Source of the DNA: Podaxis mareebaensis
Taxonomy: Eukaryota > Basidiomycota > Agaricomycetes > Agaricales > Agaricaceae
Direction of reading: 5' to 3'
Assembly: GCA_018524725.1 (NCBI GenBank)
Contig: JAEUWP010000019.1
Location: 1 to 30,537 of the forward strand
DNA length: 30,537 nt
This document shows positions 1 through 9,165 of the stretch, in pieces (the stretch's first letter is position 1; every line of letters begins with the position of its first letter). Position numbers and translations under genes: made by a program. Below the pieces are notes generated by a model. It searched no databases and was not told the origin of the DNA. It saw only the letters and a program-made list of their open reading frames with translations.

Positions 1-372
1 TTCTACTCCCATTAAGGTCCTAGATGCAGTAGAATTCTACTCCCATTAAGGTCCTAGGTGCAGTAGAATTCTACTACTATTAAGGCCCTAGGAGCAGTAG
101 AATTCTACTCCCATTAAGGTCCTAGATGCAGTAGAATTCTACTCCCATTAAGGTCCTAGGTGAAGTAGAATTCTACTACCATTAAGGTCCTAGAAGCAGT
201 AGAATTCTACTACCATTAAGGTCTTAGATGCAGTAGAATTCTACTCCTATTAAGTTCCCCAGAATAGTAGAATTCTACTCCTGTTAAGGTCCTAAGAACA
301 TTAGAATTCTACTCCTATTAAGGTCCTGGGAACAGTAGAATTCTACTACTATTAAGGACTTAGATGCAGTAG
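1..372. repeat. 34-bp minisatellite, 11 copies
   Basis: Eleven head-to-tail units of exactly 34 bp, the last 2 bp short, with a core like TTCTACTCCCATTAAGGTCC. Units start at 1, 35, 69, 103, 137, 171, 205, 239, 273, 307 and 341. The first seven are close to identical; those starting at 239, 273 and 307 have diverged in the second half. Each unit junction forms the 14-bp palindrome AGTAGAATTCTACT. The array reaches the window edge, so its true length is unknown. There are no unique spacers between units. Confidence 0.97.
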
Positions 373-376
373 GTGG

Positions 377-440
377 GTTGTATGCCTTACATACAGCCAG
401 TTGTATGCCCTACATACAGCTGGTTGTATGTCTCATAAAC
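377..440. repeat. 23-bp tandem repeat, about 2.7 copies
   Basis: Units start at 377, 400 and 423 with period 23 and core GTTGTATGCCCTACATACAG; the third is partial and diverged. Within each unit GTATG and CATAC form a short inverted repeat. It follows the 34-bp array almost immediately (5 bp apart), so 1-440 is a composite satellite block. Confidence 0.85.
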
Positions 441-766
441 CATATACATCAGTCCCCTGCCCCAAAATAAGAAAGAACATGACTCTACCATATGCTATGG
501 GAGTCATTAGAAGCAAGAAACATTTCTACAAGTCATAAACCATGAGGATATGAGTAATACTAACACAAGCTGTACATCTATGCAAGTGTTATAAGTATAA
601 GAATAGAAATGGATCAATCAAATCATAGCACAAAGCTATGGGAGAGTCCAAAAATATACTTGCTCTATCATTGCAGAGTGTATGCATCAAGGATTCAGCA
701 TGTTCTGCTGATGGCAGGTATATGCATAAGCATAATGCTAATTAATTCTTCAACACTCCTCCTGTT

Positions 767-976
767 ATGAATATTGCAGACTCCGAGATCACTGAAGAGA
801 CCAAAGAGCCCAAAGAGCAAACTTACAAGGATTGGGATTTGATGAAGCACATGATGATCAGCCTCTGGCAGGAAACCATGGAGTTGCGACAAACACTTGA
901 TTGGGAAATGTGCAAGAAGGTAGATGAAGTATGCCATTACCACAGAGTGTATTTTCCATGCGATGACGATCTGTGA
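767..976 (+). CDS. Small hypothetical ORF, 69 codons
   Basis: An ATG-initiated reading frame for a charged, acidic N-terminal peptide rich in Glu, Lys and Met. Residues about 25-55 are compatible with a short helix or coiled coil. I do not recognise the family. The DNA could also be spliced: a GTATGC donor at 929 and a TTTCTTAG acceptor ending at 1008, with a CTAAAC branch-like motif before it, would remove 80 nt. A second candidate intron, 1032-1091, keeps a frame open to about 1200. This would make it the first exon of a host gene or a retroelement-leader ORF. It may equally be a chance ORF. The opposite strand is also open here, which weakens the case. Confidence 0.22.
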   Translation: MNIADSEITEETKEPKEQTYKDWDLMKHMMISLWQETMELRQTLDWEMCKKVDEVCHYHRVYFPCDDDL

Positions 977-1617
977 TTGAATGCTAAACTTACTATTTCC
1001 TTTCTTAGACACTTTTCTATATTTGGACCAGGTATAAGTTTCATTGCCTCTGCCATATTTATGCTCACATCAAGTATGTTCACTCATGCAGACTTTCACC
1101 TATGACATATGCACTCCTCTTTCATACCCCTTATGAACTCCTTTTCTATATGCCTTCCTCTTATTCGTCCTCTATGTTACTATTGATCTACTTCCTAAAG
1201 TAGTCATAGGACTTAGTATATGTACAATGCCTGGACATGTAGATTAGCAAGTCTAATCTTAATGTGTGTTACCCTCTCTTAGCACTTGAACAAGTCTTTG
1301 AGAAACAGTAGTGTGTTAAAGTCTACAACTCTTTGCCCTTGTGGTTAGCTTTTCCCTCTCAGGCTTCTTGTCAACATCTTGTCCTATGGAGTGTGCAATC
1401 ATTACAAGTTCGCTGCCTAGTGACAATGTGAACAGCCACCCAAGGTTAAACAGAGCAGCTCCTACTGACCTGTACAGGACTAGGACCTCTGCTCATCTCT
1501 CTTACAAGGATAGGCTCTGACTTAGGCATCGCTTAGCCAAAGAAGAAACCTTGTAACATCAAGATTAGACTTCCCTTGTGTGCTGATCCCATGTTGTAAC
1601 TTTTGCCCTGACTATTG
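977..1617. other. Unassigned stretch before chromovirus A
   Basis: No supported gene. It is pyrimidine-rich and contains the possible introns and exons described for the small ORF at 767. By position it is where the 5' LTR of chromovirus A should lie. No second copy of this sequence occurs 3' of the element, so LTR ends cannot be defined, and I found no convincing tRNA primer-binding site. Confidence 0.5.
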
Positions 1618-1734
1618 TTCTCATTGCTTCACACTGTGTGTATAGTCACCCTGAGGTTCTCATTGCTTTGTGCTGTGCCATTGGGACATTGTTGGTTTTC
1701 ATTGCCTTGCACTGTGCCTAAACAACACCAAAAC
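1618..1734 (+). repeat. 39-bp tandem repeat, 3 copies
   Basis: Three diverged units with period 39 begin at 1618, 1657 and 1696 and share a core like TTCTCATTGCTTTGTGCTGT. They lie in the untranslated leader upstream of the chromovirus A gag start. The function is unknown. Confidence 0.85.
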
Positions 1735-1746
1735 CCCCCTTCTTGA

Positions 1747-1832
1747 CTGTAATTTGCCCACTCGTTGTTTGGTGGTCTGGCAAGGAAGCCTGTAATATGC
1801 CCACTCAATGTTTGGTGGTCTGTCAGAAGAAG
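1747..1832 (+). repeat. 43-bp tandem repeat, 2 copies plus a partial third
   Basis: Units begin at 1747 and 1790 and share CTGTAAT, TGCCCACTC and GTTTGGTGGTCTG blocks. A degraded third copy follows and runs into the proposed gag start codon at 1857. Together with the 39-bp and 27-bp repeats this makes the 5' part of chromovirus A a run of three unrelated short tandem repeats. Confidence 0.8.
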
Positions 1833-1856
1833 ACCCTCTGACTGTAAATTGCATCA

Positions 1857-4126
1857 ATGTTTGTCAAGGTGAAGCATTCTCGATCGACAGAAATTGAAAA
1901 GTGTTCTCGATCAACGGAAATTGAAAAGTGTTCTCAATCAACGGAAATTGACAGAAGTTCTTGATCATCTGAAATCGACAACCCTCAGTCATTTGCCCCT
2001 TCTTCTATTTATTCTACCTTATCATCTTCCTGGAGTTCTTCACAGGACAATATTTCTATATCCTCATTAATTCCCCCCAGCCTCTGCCATCTTGACCTTA
2101 CACCGGAACAAGTACAAGAATTAATTCAGGCCCTCGTCGAGAGGAACCTTGAATGTCCTTCCACTCCCCCACTCCTCTCACCATTTCAGGAGAAGCAGCC
2201 ACCTTATTGGAACAAGTTAGAGCTCAGGACTCCGACAGCAGTGACAAAACAGCCTGATGTTCAGCATCCCCAGTCTCACCCATCATTTCTCCAACTAGAA
2301 CAAGACCTCTGAGAAGAGTCAGATCTCTTAACCTCAACAAAGTCACCCCTTGGGAACCATGACTTACTGCCAATATTAGAGGAAGAAGAGAAGCAGCTAG
2401 AGAACAAAGACAACAAATGTTGACCACTGTCACTATCCCTCCCACTGTTGTACAACCACCTCAGCAACTTGCTCGACCTCCAAGCGCAGCCTCAATTCCA
2501 CCCCCGTACCAGCAACAACCATCTCAACACCCTACTCCCACTCCCCAGCAACCAGTTCAACCACCGATGCAGCAGCAACCACCAGTTCCTAGAACAGACT
2601 CCATGGCACCTGTCAACCAGGCTGCCACCTTCGCATTTGGAAGCAATATCATACCCCCGAACCAAAGATTCTTCCAACAGCCCCTCTTCACCAACCCAGT
2701 GATTCCTGGACATCAAGCAACTGGAATTGTACAAGGAAATCAGGGAAACCCACCTCAGACTGGAGCAGCTCAGCCAGCAAACCCGCTGCAAGCAGAAAGC
2801 CCTTACCCACCTCCTGGACCACCTCCACCTGGACAACCACCATCAGGACCAGGACAACCAGGTCCAAACCCACCAGGGCCACCAGGAGCACCACCACCAC
2901 CACTGCCAGGAGTACCACCACCAGGACCTCCTGCACCAGGGCAACCAGGAGCACCTCCACCAGGTTTCAGTTTTCCCCAACAAGCACAAATGCCTGCTGC
3001 CCCTTCCACACCAAAATACAAGGCACCACCCTTGTATGATGGAGACCCACAGAAGTACTTGGCATGGAAGCAGCAATGTGCCTTGTACATCATCGCCAAC
3101 CAGCATAAATTCCCTACTGACCATGATGCCATTATATTCATGCTCTACTACATTGGAGGAGCAGTGGAACCATGGAAAATGGAATACCTCTGCCAGCACA
3201 ACTTCAATGGAGTATTACATCTCGGAACATTCAATGCATTTCAAGATGAACTTGACAGAGTCTTCCTCCCTTACAACTACACTGAAGACACTCTCCAAAG
3301 ACTCCATGCTCTCAAGCAGAAATGAAGACCAGTGGACCAGTACATCTCTGAGTTCAAAGTCCTTGCAACCCAAGCAGGGATGGTCAACCCTCAAGAACTC
3401 ATCTATCAGTTCAGAGAAGGACTGGACTTCGAAATTGGCCTCAAAACCATTGCCCTCAGACCTGGACTGGATATCGACATCTGGTTCGAAGCAGCAAGAG
3501 CAGTGGAAGAACAACACCACATGGAGAACAACTATTGAGCTAGCCATGCCCAAGAACAAACCAATAGAGCTATACCCCAACTGAAAAAGAAGGCACCCTA
3601 CAATACAAATTGGTCACAAAGCCAGGCATATAAGGATCCATACACCATGGATGTGGATAACCTGGTGTTGGCACTCTCTGAAATCGCACTTGAAGAAGAC
3701 TATTCCTTGGAAGAGGAATCCAATGCAGAAGTCAACGAGGTTGAAGAAAATCAAGACCTCCTGGAGATGTTTCTTCAGAACATCCTCACCCCAAAAATGT
3801 GCAATGACCCCAAGCAAGGGAAATGTTTCAACTGTGGTCAGACAGGACATTTCACTTGAGAATGTCCAAAGAAATTGAACCCACCACAATTGACACGAAA
3901 CCTACCATGAAATGCCCAAGCAAAGGTTTCCAAGCATAAGTCACCCATACCCCCTAAACTACCCTGCAACAAAGAAAAGCAGCAGAAGCAAAAAGCCATG
4001 TTTGCCCAGATCAATGAGATAATTCAGGAAGCAGACAATGAAGAAGTCGCTGAAATCTTCACTGAATTTTCAAACTCCACCAGTGCTCAAGCAAAGGAGA
4101 TCCAGGATTTTGCCTCAGATGACTAG
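1857..4126 (+). pseudogene. Gag polyprotein of chromovirus A
   Basis: Structural capsid/nucleocapsid protein. The proposed start, ATG at 1857, precedes four 9-residue repeats and a helical segment (TPEQVQELIQ, about 2100-2129). The frame then changes between about 2130 and 2290 and continues to a TAG at 4124. Visible parts: Gln/Pro-rich region (about 2420-2600), Pro/Gly-rich collagen-like stretch (about 2806-2970), capsid-like domain (about 3010-3530), acidic linker, and a CCHC knuckle of spacing C-x2-C-x4-H-x4-C at 3824-3865. Premature stops are TGA at 1962, 2255, 2360, 3323, 3536, 3857 and 3908. The one at 3857 falls inside the knuckle. None is TAA or TAG. Pol starts 5 nt after the Gag stop in another frame. 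Confidence 0.85.
1877..1984 (+). repeat. 27-bp coding repeat in Gag N-terminus, 4 copies
   Basis: Units start at 1877, 1904, 1931 and 1958. The period is a multiple of three, so in the Gag frame each gives a 9-residue unit like SRSTEIEKC. In unit 3 the Arg codon CGA reads CAA, and in unit 4 it reads TGA, so the array displays both outcomes of CpG loss at the same codon. Confidence 0.9.
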
Positions 4127-4131
4127 CTTCC

Positions 4132-7100
4132 ATGTCTAGATCATCTAAAGGAAAGAAAGATGCATCAAAAGATGATTCTTTTTCTCCCTTCTTGTTTTCT
4201 AATGGACTGGTTTCTGACTCCTACCCCCATCCAAAGGACGAAATTATGCCCCCTCCTTTTCCTCAGACTGAAATACCCATTTCTGAATTGTGTTTAAAGA
4301 CTCACCAATCCAACACCTTTTATTGCCCCATCACCATGCATCTCTCTGAAAAATCTGTGGAAGACCTTGCACTGATAGATTCCAGAGCAGGACAAGATTT
4401 TATCAACCACTGGCTGGTCAAGAAATGGAACCTAAAAACATCACCACTAAAGAAGCCAATCAAAGTCAGGAATGCTGACGGAACCTTGAACAAAGATAAG
4501 CAAATCACTTATTCTGTCACCCTCAATTTCACCATCTATGGGAAACAAATGAAGATGGATTTGCAGATGATTAATCTAGGACAACCTAGAATAATCCTGG
4601 GAATCCCTTGGCTCACCAAGTATAATCCAGACATTGATTGGACAAAACGAACTCTCTCATGGAGACATCTAATGGAAAACACCATGCTCTCTTCAATAAT
4701 CGATGACACTCTTTCAGAAATGTATGTGAATGAGCTTGAAGAAGATTTCTCTGAGGAAAATTTCACTGAAATAAATGCCAAAACCTCCTACTCAAATACT
4801 AGCTCAAGCAGGAGAACAGAAAAAGGAAACTGATCCCGAGAAAATAGTTCCCCAGGAGTTTCATGAATATCTCGACCTTTTCTCTCAAAAGAAAAGTAAA
4901 AGATTTCCTCCCGCTCAACAATGGGACCACTGGATTGAAACCAAGGAGACCTTCATACCAAAAGCCTTCCCCTCCTACAAACTCTCCCTCGCTGAAGAAA
5001 AGGAACTTGACAAATTCCTTGAAGAAAACCTTGCAAAAGGATACATCAGACCCTCAAAGTCTCCCATGGCCTTGCCATTTTTCTTTGTTTCAAAGAAAGA
5101 CAGAAAACTCAGGCCTTGTCAGGACTACTGTTATCTCAATGAGCACACAGTCAAGAATGGCTATTCCATCCCTTCGATCCAATCCATACTCGACAAATTA
5201 TGAGGTTCAAAATGCTTCACCACACTCGATGTCAGACTCAGCTACAACAATGTTTGAATTGTTGAAGAAGACAGATGGAAAGGAGCTTTCTGCACTCACC
5301 AAGGATTATTTGAACCCACAGTCATGTTCTTTGGAATGTGCAACAGTCCTGCGACATTCCAAAACATGATGGACACTATCCTCACTCCCCTTATTGTGCA
5401 AAACAAAGTCATCGTCTATATGGACAATATCCTTATCCATGCTCCCACCAAAGTTGAACTGTGGAAAATGACAAAAGAAGTGTTCAAGATCTTATGAAAA
5501 CATGATCTTTACCTCAAACTGGAGAAATGTGAATTTGAAAAGATGACCCTCACCTATCTCAGATTCATCATCTCTCCCAATGAAGTCAAGATGGACCCTG
5601 CCAAGCTCAAAGGAATAGCAGATTGGCCTACACCCAAGACAGTCCGAGACATATGGAAATTCATTGGGTTCTGCAACTTTTATTGCAAATTCATCAAGCA
5701 CTATGCCCACCTGTCCTTACCCCTTAATGCACTTCTCAAGAAGTCCAACACTCCTTTCAAATGGACAAAAGAAGCTGATGATGCATTTAGAAAATTAAAA
5801 CAATGGTTTCTGGAAGAACCCATCCTAATCACCCCAGACCCTTTGAAACCATTCGAGATTCAAACTGATGTGTCCACTTATGCCTCTGGAGCAGTTCTCC
5901 TCCAGCAAGACTCAAATGGTGTGCTACACCCATGCTTCTACTATTCCAAACCATTCTCCCAAGCTGAACAGAATTACCATGTGTTGGAACAAGAATTCCT
6001 AGCCATCATCTGTGCATTACAAGAATGGCATCATTACATCAATGGATCACCCTACGAAATGACAATATGGATGGATCACGACAACATTATTCATTGGGCC
6101 AAGCCATCAAAGCTGTCAAGATGAACCATTCAATGGTCTGCAGTGATCAGTGCCCATAAAATCAAGATTCGCCATATTCCTGGATCTAAAAACTGCACCA
6201 CTGATGCTTTGTCCAGAAGACCAGACCATGCCTTGACAAATAAAGACATGGAGCTTGAAACCATGAAAGCAGCCATTCCACTAGAGAAGTTTCAAACTAG
6301 TGATTTCGCTAATACTAATGCAAAACTGGCTAATTCAGGAAGAAATGACAAAATCAACATCATAGACCCCGATGTTGAAAATGAAGCCCAAAAAGGAAAG
6401 AACAGAACCATAGAGTTGGATCAAGAAGGTCATATTCAACTTCCCATGGACTCTGCGCTTAAGAAGCACTTATTGCAGTGTGTACATGATGCACCAGCTG
6501 TGGGACACCCTGGAGTTGCTGAAACCCTCAGGAAACTTCAAGAATACATCACCTGGCCTGGCATTCACACCTATGTCACAAACTACATGAAAGGATGCCC
6601 CACCTGCCAGCAATACAAGATCAACAGACACCCCTTGAAGCCTCCCCTCCAACTGATTCCAGGTCCCTGATCATCATGGCCCTTTGCCCAGATGTCCATG
6701 GACCTCATCACAGACCTCCCTGAATCCAATGGATATGATGCAATATTGTCTGTGGTGGACCACAGTCTTACAAAAGGGATAATCATAGTACCCACTTCCA
6801 AAACTGCCACCGCTGATCAAATCACAGACATCTTGATCAAGCATGTGTTCATTTGTACAGGAATACCTGACAAAATCATTTTGGACAGAGATCCCCAATT
6901 TATGGCCAAATTGATACAGGCTATGTTCAAGAAGCTAAACATCAATCACACCCCCTCTACTGCCTATCATCCCCAATTGGACAGATCAACCAAATGGTTT
7001 AATCAAGAAATCAAGATGTACCTATCAGCCTATTGTGCTCAAAACCCCCACACCTGGCCTGAACACCTTCCTTTAGTTGAATTCTCCCATAACTCCAGAA

Positions 7101-7723
7101 CACATGCCAACCACCAACAGATGCTGTTTGAACTTATGTATGGCCACCCACTCAAAGCTTTCCCAACTGAGCTAGCACCAACAAACTCCCCATTAGCTGA
7201 AGAAAGAATGAACTGGATTATAAATATCTGAGAAGCTGCAAAAATAGCACATGAGACTTCACACAAAATTATGATAGAACGGACACAAATGCACACTTTG
7301 CCAAAAATAGAACCTGGCCAGAAAGTTTGGCTCGATGCTCAAAACCTACCAATTCAAGTTGTGTCAAGGAAAATCACTGCCCATCGACTAGGCCCATTCA
7401 CCATTATTAGGAAACGTGGAAATGTATCCTATGAGCTATCTCTCCCGAAGAGCTGGAAGATACACAATGTCTTCCATGTTCAATACCTCTATCCTGTCAC
7501 CGAAAATGACATCTATGGCAAACACTTCTCAAGACCCCCACCTGACCTCATCCAAGGAGAAGAAGAATGGGAAGTTGAAGCCATAGTGGTGCGCCATCAC
7601 ACCAGAAGACGAGGATTAGAATTCTTAGTGCATTGGAAGGGATACCCTGATTCAGAACAAACCTGGCAAAATTTGACAGACCTGTGCAATTCCAAGACCC
7701 TCCTTGATGCTTATAAGCTATAA
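4132..7723 (+). pseudogene. Pol polyprotein of chromovirus A (PR-RT-RH-IN-chromodomain)
   Basis: Aspartic protease comes first: its active site at about 4378 reads DSRAG where family members have DSGA, so it is probably dead, and IILGIPWL follows. A frame change at about 4780-4800 leads into reverse transcriptase. RT motifs include RPCQDY and YMDN at 5417-5428, where YMDD is expected. RNase H (about 5850-6220) has QTDVS for the usual TDAS. Integrase has an HHCC finger (about 6478-6610), a D-D-E core (about 6710-7010) and a GPF module near 7400. The chromodomain (about 7575-7690) contains EFLVHWKGYPDSEQTW. Premature stops are TGA at 5201, 5255, 5495, 6122, 6668 and 7229; none is TAA or TAG. 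The true stop is TAA at 7721. Confidence 0.93.
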
Positions 7724-7754
7724 CACAACCTTCACTAAACTGCAAGCTACTCAA

Positions 7755-9165
7755 ATGTCTTTCACTTCCAGCAACACTACGACCACTGACTACCCAACCA
7801 CTCCTACTTCTATCACTTCCCTCACTCAAGCCTCATCACAGACCCTTGTTTCTGTTCCACCCACTCCTCTTACCCACAAACCGACACCTTCCCCAGAAGA
7901 TCACCCCTCTACCCCTGAGTCCCTCTGCTATGAAGAACAGCAGAGACAAGTCACCAACATCATGGAAGTCAGGCACCAAATATCCGAGGCATTCCAATTA
8001 CATGAAGCACAAAGCACCCAAAGGTGAACCCTTTCATCTCATGCCTTACAAGAAGCAGGTGATGCCACTCTTTCTGCCACTGTATGACTCAACTCTCTAT
8101 ACAAAGATGCCTTTTCCTGAGCAAGGACTGCTCTTGAGTGTGGTAATCAATCAACTGAAGTATTTGACTCTTTCAGGTTGACTTGGTTTAACACAACACA
8201 TTGCCAGCTCCATGCTAACAGACTGGCTGATGAAGTCAGTGCCTGCTTTACTCAGGTTATTGACCTGCCAGGACTTGATCAGGAAAGGTGATACCTCTGA
8301 GGTGCCCACTGCATGATTTTGCAAGTGCGAGAGGACATATCTGCTTTTCTCCACCCACAAATTGGACTTAGATCTGGCAATGTTACTCACAACCCCTTGC
8401 CCCGACAGAACCAAGGAACCCCTTCAGTATCCGAGCAACTTCATGATGTGGATCGACAACACCCTAAAACAAGAGCTTCTGGAAATACAGAATTTGTTAT
8501 CACTGACGGCCCTATCCTCACCTTATCTGACCAATGTGCCACCTGCTATCAATGTAGCAATGTGGGTCATAGGGCAGATCAATGCACAAGATACTATTGC
8601 CCCTTCTGCCGCCACTATGCCCCTGGACATTACCAGAAGTACTGTTTCCTTAATCCCATCAGAACATGCCTACCATTCCACTATGCCAGAATCCTTGCCA
8701 ACTGAGCCCAGCTCACCATGGCCAGACTCACTGAACATGCCACTACTACCAGGCAGCAGGATGGTGGACGAGGAATTAGCACTCCCTCAGATGATCGATC
8801 CCAAGATGCTCATCCCTCAGCTCTCCCCTTACCAACTCCCTCCTCCTCTGCAGCTCAACCCCCATCGTCAGGAGACTCGAGATCTCCTTCACCTGTTCAT
8901 TCATGCCACCACCAACATCACACTCTCCTTTGGGCAGGCCTCACCACAGCTGACAACATCTGAGGACCTAGATTCACTGACAAATGCCATGACAGATCTC
9001 CTCCACACCTCTCCCATCATGCTATCAATACCACCATCATCCCCAGAGCCTCTGACTGATGCATTTGCCCTCAATGATGGACAGCTCAGTCAATCGAGTG
9101 TGCCCTCCGAAGTGTCATGGATGACACAGGAGAGGGAATGTATGAATATCCTTACAACGATGAAA
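7755..9165 (+). pseudogene. Third ORF of chromovirus A with tandem zinc knuckles
   Basis: A further reading frame begins just after pol. The first plausible ATGs are at 7707, overlapping the pol end, and 7755. The N-terminal part is Ser/Thr/Pro-rich. At 8544-8645 two zinc knuckles follow each other: C-x2-C-x4-H-x4-C (CYQCSNVGHRADQC), then C-x2-C-x6-H-x4-C (CPFCRHYAPGHYQKYC). A Ser/Pro-rich tail follows. The frame is interrupted only by TGA: 8025, 8085, 8118, 8289, 8298, 8703, 8961, 9057 and 9075. About 470 codons without TAA or TAG support a real decayed gene. Nucleic-acid binding is inferred from the knuckles; the role is unknown. The 3' end is lost at the copia junction near 9165. A +1 frame is also open from 8362 to 9177, so the C-terminal frame is less certain. 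Confidence 0.6.

Larger units (their letters stand above)
1618..9165 (+). mobile_element. Chromovirus A: decayed Ty3/gypsy element with a third ORF
   Basis: Order on the + strand: repeat-rich leader, Gag with CCHC knuckle, protease, reverse transcriptase, RNase H, integrase, chromodomain, then an additional ORF with zinc knuckles. RT before integrase defines Ty3/gypsy and the C-terminal chromodomain defines a chromovirus. No LTRs were recognised. The 3' end is lost where a - strand copia reading frame takes over near 9165, so the left boundary given is only the first leader repeat. I count about 22 premature stops across the three genes and all are TGA, consistent with decay of CGA arginine codons. 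There are also two apparent frame changes, near 2130-2290 and 4780-4800. Confidence 0.9.

Noticed and set aside
1..372. Regular repeats resembling a CRISPR array
   Set aside because: Units are contiguous and wholly repetitive with no unique spacers, and the context is eukaryotic.
1772..1785. TGGTGGTCTGGCAA as a primer-binding site for chromovirus A
   Set aside because: It belongs to a 43-bp tandem repeat and I cannot match it to a tRNA 3' end; no LTR end was found beside it.
2727..3584. Open 285-codon frame overlapping gag
   Set aside because: His/Gln-rich out-of-frame reading of the Pro/Gly-rich and capsid segments; the Gag frame has the family features.
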